This document shows positions 25,061 through 36,113 of a stretch of 64,000 bases of DNA, piece by piece. Position 1 is the first letter of the stretch. Every line of letters starts with the position of its first letter. Source of the DNA: Pratylenchus scribneri (Eukaryota > Nematoda > Chromadorea > Rhabditida > Pratylenchidae); NCBI GenBank assembly GCA_030063045.1, contig JAQSEB010000039.1, positions 791,501 through 855,500 of the forward strand. The letters run 5' to 3'. The notes below the pieces were generated by a model. That model ran no database searches. It was given only the letters and a program-made list of their open reading frames with translations, and was not told the DNA's origin. Position numbers and translations under genes: made by a program.

Positions 25061-25180
25061 AATTCGTTATTTTATCGAAATTTTCTCGAAACCAAATTAG
25101 GAATACAAAGATCTAATGAGATTCATAATATTATAAAATTGTTCATTTTTTAATTATAAATTATATTTGCACATGCTAGC

Positions 25181-26014
25181 TAGGGTAGGAGAGAGTCGGT
25201 TTTAAACCGGCGTCTTCGGTTTTCGGTTGGCCCGGTTTGCCGACCTCGTTTTTCGGTTCGGTTTGGAAAAAATCCTCGGTTTTCGGTTCGGTTTTCCGGT
25301 TTTTCGTTTTTTTGAAAAATGGTCAAAAAATTATTGAAAAATTTAATTTTTCATAAAATTTCGCAAAAAATCAAAGAAAATTTATTCAAATATCACATAT
25401 CCAATATTTTACTTCAATTTTTAGTTATTCTTCTAGGTTTGCTTCAACAAAAAAGACCCAAAAGAGAAAATATTTCAAAAAAGCTCAACAGAGAAAAATT
25501 TTAGCCTAAATAATTCACAAAAAGAAGAATTTCGAATAAAAATGGCCCCGCAGGGGGAAAAATTAGAAAAGAAAGGCCATAAATGAAATAATTTATATTA
25601 AAAATGCCCGTTTAAGCAAAAAATTTCAGTTGAAAATGGTTTTGAATAAAAAATAGACCAAAAATTTCTTGGATGGTAAAATTAAAGTCAAAGATGGCCA
25701 TAGAGTAAAAAATCAGACAAAAATAGACCCGTAAGGAAAAATATTAGGCTAAAAATGATCCAAAAGATAATATTTTAAGCCTAAAAATGGCCCGTTAGGG
25801 AAAATTTTTAATTAAAAATGGTCGAATAAGGTAAAATTTTAACCAAAAATTGTCCCTCAAGGTTAAAAATAAAAACCGAAAAACCGGTCGGTTTGGACCC
25901 TCGGTTTTCGGTTTTCCCTGTTTTCGGACCTCGGTTTTCGGTTCGGTTTTTTTGCCAAAAATCGCCTCGGTTCGGTTCGGTTTCGGTTCGGTTGACTGAC
26001 TGTCTCCTACCCTA
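25181..26014. mobile_element. hAT-like non-autonomous element with CGGTTTTCGGTT subterminal repeats
   Basis: The left end reads TAGGGTAGGAGAGAGTCGGT and the right end, reverse-complemented, reads TAGGGTAGGAGACAGTCAGT, an inverted repeat of about 15 bp. ACATGCTA lies on both sides (25171-25178 and 26014-26021), an approximate 8-bp target duplication as expected for hAT elements, with a two- or three-base irregularity on the left. Inside each end is a run of CGGTTTTCGGTTCGGTTT-type repeats in inverted orientation. The middle (about 25500-25870) is built of degenerate units of roughly 35-40 bp around AAAAATGGCCCGTTAGGGAA. No transposase is encoded. It sits between two secreted-protein genes. Confidence 0.65.
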
Positions 26015-26331
26015 CATGCTACTATATTAAATTCAATTTTAAGGGGCTTAAATTAAAATTCAGTGAATGGTTGATTTTAATTTTCCTCTCTTTTTGTCCC
26101 ATTTATGTATGTGAAGCTGTTCTTTCACTATTAAAAATTATCTAAAATTCAGGGAAAGAATGGGTGAATGAATAAACAAAATAAACATTTTTATAATTTT
26201 TTTCTCATTTAAACTTTTAGAGAGGAAAAATGTTAAAAATTAAAGAATTAATAAAGCCAATTTTGATTAAATTTTCCATTAATTTAATTCATAATTTAAA
26301 CATTTCCCAGAGGAAATTATTTATTCTGGCC

Positions 26332-26803
26332 ATGGCCCAATTTTTCTACCTCATTTTAGTCTGTGCCATTTCTCTCAATTCGGCTGCTTTTGGCCAATAT
26401 CCGTCCTATGGCCAACCACAACAAATGAGTGGTGCCAATACATATCCTTACTATGGAGTGAATGGATATGGAAATGTGAACGGCATTCCGCAAGCATTGC
26501 CTGCCTCATCCATGAACATTCAATACGGCGGACAAAATGGTGGATTTAGTCCATATGGCAATGGTATGCCACAGCAGCAGGTAAATTTTTGGCAGAAATA
26601 AGGAAAATAACAATTGAAAATGATTCTAAAATTTTAATACTTTATTTTAATTTTATTTTCAGCCATATCCCTATCAACAATATCAACCGGTGCCTAGCAT
26701 GGGTTATAGTGCACTATTTGGCCAACAACAAATGCAACAACAACCCAATGGCCAACAATTTTATAATCCATTGCAAGCAGCAATGGGGGTTGTTAATGGA
26801 TGA
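26332..26803 (+). CDS. Secreted Gln/Tyr/Gly-rich protein
   Basis: Exon 1 (26332-26580) begins MAQFFYLILVCAISLNSAAF, a signal peptide, followed by GQYPSYGQPQQM and further Tyr/Gly/Asn/Gln-rich sequence. A phase-0 intron (26581-26662) leads to exon 2 (26663-26803), PYPYQQYQPVPSMGYSALFG and on to a stop after MGVVNG. Total 129 residues. The chosen ATG follows a strong acceptor, CATTTCCCAG, 22 bp upstream, which may be a spliced-leader trans-splice site; the longer upstream ATG at 26230 would cross it. Function unknown; secretion is inferred from the signal peptide. Third of the local cluster of low-complexity secreted proteins. Confidence 0.75.
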
Positions 26804-27078
26804 AATTGAAATAGATTGAATTTTATTTCATTTTATAAACTATAATTTTCTTTACATCCTTTTTTTGTGCTTTTTCTATCTTTTCTATATTTAAATATAT
26901 TTTTAAAATTATAATTACATATTCGGATAAATTCAGATATCAATTTTATGCACCAAATCATCTAATAAATTTCCATAAAATGCGAGAAATCATTTTAAAT
27001 CTATTATTCTTCCATTAATTCTTTAAATTCATTTCAATTTTCAATTCATTTTGTTCAATTTTTTCTCTCCTTTTTTGT

Positions 27079-27947
27079 TCAATGCAAATTTGGTCGTCCA
27101 CCAATGTTTCCCCGATTGATTGTTGTTGTTTCGGTGTATTGCCTTCGCCCACCCAATGCCCTGAAAATTAATAAATAAATCAATATCCCCTTTAATAATA
27201 ATCTTACGGTCTTGGGCCCAAATGTGCCCGATAATTGGGTCCTTGATGATTGCTCTCCACCCGAATATACGGTCCTTTTGTGATTGTATAACTGCCGCCG
27301 GGCCCATTTCGGGTTGAATAAGTGTATTCTTCGGTGACCACCGATCTTGGCATTGGACTGACCGAGGAGGAGGAATGAAGATGGGAGGTACTATAGTTGC
27401 TCAAATTTGTAGGCGGACGGACGGTGGTGGCATCAATGCCTACAAAAAAATTATTAATTTCTTCTAAGTATAAAAAAATTAGTTAAAGCAATTTTGGTAA
27501 TTGTCGGTTGTCCTCGGGTAGATGTTTAGAAATGAAGGTCCCTCTTATGGGTGATTTGGATTTTAGGGGTACGGATCCATGAGATGATAACCTATCCCTA
27601 TGGATGACCCTAATCCTAAGCCGTATGACGAATTAGGGTTACCGTAATCTTTCCCAATTGACCCAAAGATAAATCTGCCTGGGGATAACCAACACCTCAA
27701 ATTTTCTTAAATAGTATTGAAAATATTTAAATTTTATTTTTTAATTACTCATTTTAATTTTTCAATTTCAATAAATCATTTATATTTCTATTTTGTCAAA
27801 ATATTTTTGGCACTAACCCGGCGTTGTGCTTAGTCCACTTCCGGTGCGAGTTTCATTTTGGAATGTGCCATCTGGGCCACTGCGATATTCTCGATGGTAT
27901 CCATCTGGCCCTGTTTTGTATTCACTTCGATATTCGTAGGTGGACAT
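27079..27947 (-). CDS. Small three-exon protein with GPDG repeats, unknown function (147 aa)
   Basis: Exons on the minus strand are 27947-27818, 27439-27208 and 27160-27079, joined in phase. The N-terminus, MSTYEYRSEYKTGPDGYHRE followed by YRSGPDGTFQNETRTGSG, shows a twofold Y-R-S-(x)-GPDG repeat. A Ser-rich linker and VVTEEYTYSTRNGPGGSYTI follow, again with a Tyr/Gly-Pro-Gly pattern. The C-terminus is basic (ALGGRRQYTE to GRPNLH). There is no signal peptide or membrane segment. I do not recognise the family. The first intron carries a small inverted-repeat element. The frame continues open upstream of the ATG to 28163, but that part reads as 5' untranslated sequence. Confidence 0.65.
27500..27698. 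mobile_element. Small inverted-repeat element in an intron
   Basis: The left arm TGTCGGTTGTCCTCGGGTAG matches the reverse complement of the right arm, GTGTTGGTTATCCCCAGGCA, with several mismatches. The interior is unusually rich in CCCTAATCC / GGGTACGG words and folds on itself. About 200 bp, non-coding, inside intron 1 of the gene at 27079-27947. Confidence 0.5.
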
Positions 27948-28411
27948 TTTTGGTCTTTTGTTGAGAGAAGATTTTTCGAATTTATTTGGGAATTTTATAT
28001 TTGCCAATGGAAAATTGGATGGGCAAAAAAGGCAAATGGGAAGTGAAGGGAGAGGGGGGATTGGTGCGAGAAAAGTTGTTTGTTTCGCCCCTTTTCTTTG
28101 CCCTGTGAAGGATGATTCAATTAATAAAACCGGTTTTTGCTCAAAAAGGCCGATCCAATTCAATCCATCAATTTGAACTATGCCATTTGAAGGTTGAATG
28201 CGGGGAATAAAAAATCAAGAGAGTAAAAATGAAAAAGAAAATTCAACAAAATGGAATTAAATAAAATTCATCGATTTTTGATAATATTTTAAGTATTTTA
28301 TTTAAAAATTGAATGTTGTTAAAGATCATTTTCAATGAAAAACAAATTCGATGTACCGTAAATCCTGTATTAGTGGCTCACCTCTCTTATTTTGAAGTAC
28401 TGTATCTCATG

Positions 28412-30392
28412 AAAACTGAATTTCATTTCAAATTCAATCAATGAATTTCGGGAAAAATTCTTGGCAAATGAACATTTTGGTGAATGTGTGAATTTACAAA
28501 AGGAAATTGACATTTTGATTGGCTCAACCATCAATCGATTCCTTTTTGGATATTCTTTCAAAGGGGTTGGCAATTAATTAATGTATTTGTAGAGAATATT
28601 GAAAATTGGTTAATTGCGAAATTATCAAAGAGTTTTATTTTAATTTGCGGCTTATAGTTATCGTACAGACATGATAATAGGCCAATTCGACTCGCCATGG
28701 TCGATTTACTATAGGAAATTTCATTCAAACTGTTCTACACTTGTTTAGTATACTTTTCGATAGATTCCCATCCAAGCCTCCGGCGCTCTACTCTAACCAT
28801 GACCCTATTAACGGTCTGCATTTGAAAATTCATAGAGTAAATCGACTATGACGAGTCGAATGAGCTTATTATACGAATCCTAGAAGCAGAGATTTCCAAA
28901 AAATTAAATTTACTAGTCCAGGGCCCCTAGCTAATTCCGGAATTAGCTAATTTCCAATATTAACAATGGCAATATGTTTTTTGAGGCAATTTCACATTTT
29001 AGAAGCATTCCGATGAATTTTATGAGCTGAAAGGAATGATGGAAAATTTGGTCAAAGAATTGTCGACAACTTGTGGATTATTAACAATGATACGGCCTTG
29101 GCTTCGGCATTTGCCCATTTTTTCAAATGTATTTGCCAAATTTGATCACAATTTTGGAACTGTGATGGCATTCATGGACAGACGAATACAAGGGAGAATT
29201 GCCGAAAGAAAGGCTAATGGTGGAGGGAATAATGAAGAGGAGGGAGCAAAAAAGGATTTACTCGATTATTTCCTTGACCAAATGGATTTGGTGGCACAGG
29301 GAAAAGGCGATGCCGAATTAAATGAGCATTTCACGTATTTTTGCCAATATTTTTGGAAATGGAAAATGTTTTTTTTAAATAGAATGGATAATTTGCGAAT
29401 TCTTTGTGCCGATTTATTTATGGCCGGACAAGAAACAACATCGACAACTTTGAGTTTTTTGGTTCTTTATTTGATGTTGGACCAAAGAGTGCAGGCCAAA
29501 ATGCAAATGGAATTGGATGGATTGGATGCCCAAAAAGGGAGGAATGGATTTGGGGAATGGGTCACTCAAGCGGATCGACCAAAATTGCCATATTTATGTG
29601 CCGTAATAAATGTAATATAATAATTAATATAATTTCGGGCATTTTTTATTACCGTATTTTTTCTATTAGAAGCCCATGGGCTTCTATTTTTCAGAACCTC
29701 TCTAGAGTGGGCTACTATTAGAGAGTGGGTTTTTTATTTTTAGAAACGAATTGGCTTCTATTAGAGGGTTTTTAATATTAAAAAATACGATAATTCAAAA
29801 AGGAAGCCCAACGACTTTGCAATTTGTTGCCAATAAATTTGAGCCATCGAACAATGTGCGATGTGGAAATTCAGAGAGGAAAATTTAAATTGAAAAAGGG
29901 AACCACAATTACCCCACAAATTTGTTGTGTGCTTTTCGATGAAAAGGTTAATTCAATCAAAAACGATTCAAAATAATTTTTCGAATAAATTTTTAGTTAT
30001 TCCCAAATCCGAATCGATTTGAGCCGGAACGATTTTTGGATGAGAATGGACAATTGAAGAAATGCGAAGAATTAATTCCATTTAGTCTGGGAAAAAGGTG
30101 GGAAATTAATTATTTATTATTTTAATTTTGTATTTTTCCATTAAGGATTTGCCTTGGTGAATCATTGGCAAGGACCGAATTATTCCTTTTTACTGCAAAT
30201 TTTTTCCGCATTTTTAAAGTAAAATAAAATAAATAAATTTAATTTTATTAATTCATTGAATTTTAGGTTTATCCAGTTGATCCATTGAATCCGCCATCCT
30301 CCGAAAAGGAATTTGATTTTGCCGTCAAATTGAAGCCGTATAAATGTCGAATTGAAATGAGACAAAAGAATGGAGTGAAAATGATGAATTAA
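28412..30392 (+). CDS. Cytochrome P450, N-terminal part missing
   Basis: Seven exons are readable: 28412-28565, 29003-29334, 29383-29611, 29803-29946, 29997-30097, 30146-30218 and 30267-30392, all in phase. The text includes [14 protein letters not shown] (F-G region), [10 protein letters not shown] (I-helix A/G-x-x-T), EAQR (the ExxR of helix K), [10 protein letters not shown] (PERF) and FSLGKRICLG (heme-binding loop with the axial Cys). About 383 residues are present against roughly 500 usual. The membrane anchor, the proline hinge and the WxxxR helix C are absent: the first exon's frame is closed by a TGA at about 28409 with no acceptor between. Family: CYP2-clan-like, a microsomal monooxygenase. 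It is either a 5'-truncated pseudogene or a gene whose first exons I cannot see. Two introns carry MITEs. Confidence 0.8.
28670..28874. mobile_element. MITE in the P450 intron
   Basis: The left arm AATTCGACTCGCCATGGTCG with ATTTACTATAG matches the reverse complement of the right arm, ATTCGACTCGTCATAGTCGA with TTTACTCTATG, over about 40 bp. Length about 205 bp, no coding. It lies in the 437-nt intron between the first two readable P450 exons; just downstream is a perfect 20-bp palindrome, AGCTAATTCCGGAATTAGCT, at 28929-28948. Confidence 0.65.
29652..29790. mobile_element. MITE, TACCGTA-end family, short copy in P450 intron
   Basis: The left end is TA|CCGTATTTTTTCTATTAG (the printed base before CCGTA belongs to the flanking TA) and the right end is AAAAAATACGA|TA, so about 12 bp of inverted repeat flanked by TA. 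Inside are TCTATTAGAAGCCC and its inverse GGCTTCTATTAGAG. The core AACCTCTCTAGAGTGGG also occurs in the copy at 45086-45338 as AGTCTCTCTAGGGTGGG. About 139 bp, in the intron just before the ExxR exon. Confidence 0.65.
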
Positions 30393-33300
30393 AAATTAAA
30401 TTAAATTACTGATGAACATTTTCTTTTTTTTTACAAATTTATATATATTCGCTTTTAATAAAATTTGAAAGCTGATCTCATCAATTTAAGCTGGGAAATA
30501 TTATTTAAAAACGAATAAGCTGTATTTTTGCTGAATTGAGATTTGGCTTGGGCTGTGTATTTTGTGAATATCATTAAATTAAATTATAGTTTGGGCTGAT
30601 TTTTGTAAATTTAATAAAAAAAATACATGTGAAAATTTGCCAAAAAATGAAAAAAAAAACATAAACAAACTAATTATACGATTGATCTCTTTTGTGGTGA
30701 CATTATTTATGAATATCATATTTTTCAATTCCCACAAATACTTTATTTTAATTTGCCCAATATTTACCCATTACCCTTGCCATTACAATATTAAAAGACA
30801 ATTTTATAAAATATTTATTATTGTTAAATAATAATAATAAAATAAAAGGATGAAAAAATGAAGGAATCCCCACTTTCTGATAATTTTTTGGCCAATTTAC
30901 GTCAATCATTCATTCATTCATTTGTTCTTGACATTTTTCAACATTTTATGCTTCATCTCCGTTCCGAAAAAATTTGAGGCTTCTTCACCTTAAAATATAT
31001 TTTTATGGCCATCCCAAATTCCCAAAAGTACATAAAAATGATGATAATAATTTCATTTTAAAATTCAACATTTTCTATGCCTTCCCAAATTCCTTTAAAA
31101 TTATATTTTTTATTTTGTTCATTTTTTCAAAAAATTCCCTTGGGAATTTTTGTTTGCACATTTCAAAATGGCCAAAAGGATGGATTCGACTCGATGGACT
31201 TGTTTCCTCCAACCAATCCAGAGCCTATTTAATTTTAAATCAATTTGTTTTGTGTGTACAATTTTTGAAAAAAAAGTGTCATCCATTTTTGGGTATTCCT
31301 TTGCCGCAATTTAATTTACTTTTTTTCGGGAATATTTCTTCACAAAATTATTCCATTTTTTCCTTCATAAAATGCAATTTTTTAACAAAACCGAATATCC
31401 AATTTCCTTGATATTTTTTTTGATTGATTTGTTGGCCAGACAACAAGGAAGGGGGAAGATTGATTTTGGGGAAGTTGATTGCCAAAAATTCCTTCTCCAA
31501 GGCCAAAAAGCTTTTATCCCCTCATTTTCATCACTTTTCCCATCAAAATAAGCCAAAAGGGACACCTGTTCCTCAAATGATGAACAGAGGGGAATATGGC
31601 CAAGGGAACAAATCATTTGGCCCATAAAAAAGGCAAATGCCTTCAATTCAATCATCAAAGGGGTAAATTGGTCGATGGACGAATGGTATAGAGAGGAATT
31701 GAATGCCATTGGCTCTTATTCCTTGGCTGATCCAATATTTTTAATAGTTTTATTTTTCACTCGCCCATATTATGGGTAAACAAATAAAATATTAAAATGG
31801 CAACCCATAAAAATATTTTTATTATTATTGGTCTAAATTTAGCTATTCAATGCTGACAAAAAATAAAATTTGAATATTTTTTTTATTTTTTAAATTTTGA
31901 GCTTTTGAGAATAAATTAAAGTACACCAAATAAAAATGAAAAATAAATATATCTCCGGCGGAATGATGAACAAGGCATCCGGCACGCGATTTCCGCTCCT
32001 CCCCTTCCCCCGACCACGATGCTGCTTTTCCTCACTCTTTTTTGAACATAAGAAATGGTCCACTAAACTTTCTCCTCCTGAATTTTGGCCAAATTTCCTA
32101 GCTTAAATTGTCCAATCCGAATATTCTACCATTTGTTCAATTTTAATAAGCCAATTGTTTATTTGCCTCAAGTGCTTCATTTTCGGTCCAAAGTCAATGG
32201 CAATGCCATAAATTTTTTTGCTTCTTAACATTGCTTTTTTAATGAAGAAAATTTTAATTCCTTCCCTTCTTTAAGCACGCGGTCTTTGGCAAAATTGTCG
32301 CATTAAAAATTAAACAGATTCCCTCGCCAAGTATGGCATTTTAATTTGAATGTTTTTGACAATGAACTAAATATTTTTATTTATTTCAAATAATTTTTTG
32401 ATTTAATTTACACAGAAATTTTATTCAATTTAAAATGCATCCAAAAATAAAATCATTTTTAATATAAACTTTTTTGTCACAATTTTCCTCGGAATTTTGG
32501 ACAAAAACTTGTTGAAAATTCTCCTCTACCTTTTACCCTTTATTTTTGGTCATTCTTTGTTTTTACTTTTATTTATAATTGTCGACTTCCACCAATTTTC
32601 TTTTTCTTTTCATTCAAACGCCAACGCACAAATCCCCCTTAGGGCAATTTCCATTTTCCACCCGATTAAAATTATTATTTGATGTCCAAAAATGCATTCA
32701 TTTTCATCCAGCAAAAAATGTTCCCACGTTCGCCTAAATATTTTGTGGAACACCCAAAAAGCATAGGAGAGTAGTGGTTCTGGTTGGTTGGCAGCAATTT
32801 TGTGCCTCCTCCAATTTCCATGGTCCCATTCGCCGCCAATGAGTTTAACAAAAAATGAAGCAATGGCCAAAATGAAGAATGGGAAAGGGGTGAGGGCAAA
32901 ACAATTATTTGCATAAGCTTTTCGGTGGCCGCCCAGTCGAGAAGGCCGCCCAAAAAGCCTCCCCAAAAAAATATTCGACAGAGCCATCGTCCGTCCGTGT
33001 GTTCCTCTCCCTTTGCCCACTTTCCACATTTTCCGCCTCCGCCTTCTTTTGGCACAAGGAATGGATGAAATTTTAAGTAGAGAGGAATTTGGAGGCAAAA
33101 AGCCGTGAGAAAATTTATTAAGTTAGGTCTTCTCCCCCGGCGGCATTTTCCACAATTTTTGCAAAATTAATTCAAATGAAAAGGGGGAAGTTACTTATAT
33201 TTCCGTCATTCATTTTTATTAAGCCTAAAAGTGAATGGCCAAAGATTGACTTTTGGTCATTTTAACATTTTGGAATATTTTTGGTGATAATTAATATTAA

Positions 33301-34836
33301 TTTAGTCTTCAATTTTCTGCTTTTTGGATATCCACAAGGAAGGGAATATGGCCACAATTTGTTCGGTGCCAATCTCCGCACAATTTTTTAATCACTTTGG
33401 GAGTGATTTTCTATGGCCTCCGAGATTGATGAACCTTTTTCCATTTTTGGCACTAAAATGTACATTTTTGGAATATTCTTGAGGATTAGAGGAAAACAAC
33501 CAACAAGTTTAGCCCAAATATTCCTTCCAAATCACATCATTCCCTTACATTATTTTGGCACATTTTAAATGGGCAATTTTCACTTTATCGAATTATTGTT
33601 GAGAATTAAAATATATAAATTCACCATAAATATATTAAATTATTTGAATCCTCCCATTTTTATATATTTTTTTACTGAATTTTGGCAATCTCGCCGACGA
33701 TGTTTTGACGGCCCATCCTTCCCGATTTTCCGTCTTTGGCACGCCATTTCCCCTCCTCTTTTCCACTTATTCTTTTTTCCACTTCACTTCAATGTGTCCG
33801 TTTTCCTCCATTTTCTCCTCAATATAAATATTTATAAATATTCTCACTTTTTGTACCTTAAATATATTCCCAAATTGTCTTCAAACCGGAAGAATACCTT
33901 TCCCTTTTAAATGAGAATAATTCTTTTCCTTCATTAATTTTTTAATTGTTTTCCAGAAATCCTTCAAAAATCATTTTTAAGGACACAGAATGAAGGGAAT
34001 TTTAGCCAACCTTTTCATTTTTAGTAAATTTATTGTTCAAAATATTCCACTCTTTTCCAATATTATTAATTACCTCCACAATGGCTTTGAGGGGGAATGA
34101 ATAATTGCCTCGGGCAATGGCTTTTAATCTTTCTTTTTTCTTTGTTTATTCCATAAAAATGGGAATTTCAACATTTTTTTAAAAATTCAAATGCCATGGA
34201 AATTTGTGTGCCACCTCATTTCGACCATCATTGTCTTTTCAACCTTTTTGGCCAATTTTTTCAACTTGTCATTGGCCCCTTTTAGGATTGTTCCCTCCTT
34301 CTTTTACTATGCCTGTGTTGGTTTCCCCTGGGGACAAATCCGTGAAAAGTGTTCCGCCGACTTTTCCATGTACCAGCCGACAACCTTTTTCGACTGCTTC
34401 TTCCACTCGATTGGCCCCCTTTTTTGCTTCACTCCCAAAAGTGCCTTCCATCGACCCATCCCCCAATACCCCCATTCTCCACCCTCAAAACCAATGTTCT
34501 TTTTGCGGTCGATTTATTATCCGCTTCAATGGCAAATGGGAAAAAGCCAATACAATTTTTAACTTCCTACCCAAAAACAAATAAAATCAATTTACTATTT
34601 TTAATAGTGCCAATTTTGTTGGCAATTTAGTGAGAAATTTAATTTCCTCCATATTTCCGTGCGCATGATTTTTTATTGTCATTGGGGAAAATATAATAAT
34701 GGAATATTTTTATTGCATTTTATTGCTTCCATTTTAACATTTTTTTGCATAAATATTTAATACAATTTTTGTTCCTTTTAAAGGAGAGAAAAACAATATT
34801 TTGGAGATTTTTCCCCCAAAGAAAATACAAAATTGA
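30393..34836 (+). other. Gap between P450 and the SLC4A11 locus
   Basis: No supported exon over 4.4 kb. The plus strand is pyrimidine-rich over much of 31-34.7 kb, which resembles the introns of the plus-strand transporter locus. Thus an untranslated first exon or promoter of that locus may lie here. ORFs near 32.6-33.1 and 34.2-34.6 kb are low-complexity and overlap on both strands. Confidence 0.4.
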
Positions 34837-36113
34837 ATGAAAAGCAAAGAGGACGAATTTGGGCCAACAATTCCGCCGAATATTTTCATTGTGCCCCAAA
34901 ACAACATAATCAACACAAATAATAATAATAACAATAATAATTTAAATAATAATTCAAATGGACGGCATAATGGCACAACGGGCAGTTTGAATGATGAAAC
35001 ACCGGTAAGGGGATTAAATAAACGAATATCAATTTCAATACCGTAAATTCTCTTTTAATACCCCATTTTTATAATAATTCTATACCCTCGGTTTTGGGAC
35101 CATAAGCTCCTGGTAAGGTGAACATAAAAATAAATTTTTATTACATATTCTTACTTATTAGTTCCCTAAAGCTCTACAAAATCCACTATAAATTGTTCAA
35201 ATATGTCCACAAATTAATGAGTCCTTCCTTATATTTTCCTAATTTTAAAAGTTGAAAAATAATTCCCCATGGGGTATTAATAGAGAATTTACGGTAGCCA
35301 TAGGCTTAAATTTAGCTCTATTTATGAAATGATAAATTGGTTACGACTTTTTAACCTACGGGTTTTATGCAAAACCAAAAGTTAAATAAATAAATAACAA
35401 AAATAAATTATAAATTAAATTAAAATATTTCACAGTCACCATTGACCGTGGGCGGATATGCCAGCAGTGGTGATTTGGATGAGGAGGCGGCCAGTCTACG
35501 GCCAATTATTATGGCCGATCATCGACGACGCAGCGGAAGTGGGGGACCAAAATTCTTCAAGTAAATATTTCAAAATTTAAAATATATTCATTTGATGTTA
35601 TTTTAGGCCAAGGGGCAGTCCTCGGCCAAATGGCCAACGAAAATATGCGACCCCTCCCGAACGGACTCCATCCGCCCGGGGAATGACTCGGCCCGAACAA
35701 TTAATTCGGCAGGAATGCCGACTCAAACGTCAAAATTCTGACCCTTCACCCAATCTTAAGAGTATATTTTCTGGGCAATATACTTTCATATTTATTAGTT
35801 AATTTTGCAGGAAAACCAAAATTAGAAATATTTCCGCCGCCTTCCCCATCGCCAAATCATAATTCCACTGCGGATTTGTACATGCAAACATTGTATCCAG
35901 GCAATGTGGACGATGATTTATTAAAGGTAATCAGCTGAATTCATTTAATTTGATATTCATTTTTGCCGTTAAAGGTGCCTCTTCGTTGTGGTGCCAGTCC
36001 ATCCGTTGGCTCATTCCAATCGGATCCAGAATCCTGTCTGGATGGACTTCAATTCCAATATGCCAACACTTATGGAGAGGAGGAGGACGACTATGATGAG
36101 CCATTCAGTATTG
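34837..36113 (+). CDS. SLC4A11-like transporter, alternative N-terminal exon block 1
   Basis: Five exons (34837-35004, 35436-35560, 35607-35761, 35811-35926, 35975-36113) join in phase to 234 residues. The start is MKSKEDEFGPTIPPNIFIVP, then a polyasparagine stretch, Arg/Ser/Pro-rich segments (RRRSGSGGPKFF, ECRLKRQNSDPSPNLK) and an acidic end (YGEEEDDYDEPFSI). There are no membrane segments; it looks disordered and phosphorylation-prone. The last exon ends ATT G|GTTGGT in phase 1, which lets it join the common exon at 55980 to read ...[15 protein letters not shown]. If the donor is not used, the frame stops at 36160 and this would be a short separate gene. The link across about 20 kb is inferred from strand and phase. 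Confidence 0.55.
35041..35294. mobile_element. MITE, TACCGTA-end family, best-preserved copy
   Basis: Left end TA|CCGTAAATTCTCTTTTAATA and right end (reverse complement) TA|CCGTAAATTCTCTATTAATA form nearly perfect inverted repeats of about 25 bp, flanked by TA on each side. The interior shares blocks with the copies at 1645 and 2547 (GTTCCCTAAAGCTCTACAAA, GAAAAATAATTCCCCATGG). 254 bp, non-coding, within the first intron of exon block 1. TA flanks point to a Tc1/mariner-type helper. Confidence 0.8.

Noticed and set aside
30974..31411. 145-codon plus-strand ORF
   Set aside because: Phe/Ile/Lys-rich chance frame in AT-rich DNA, no signal peptide or splice evidence.
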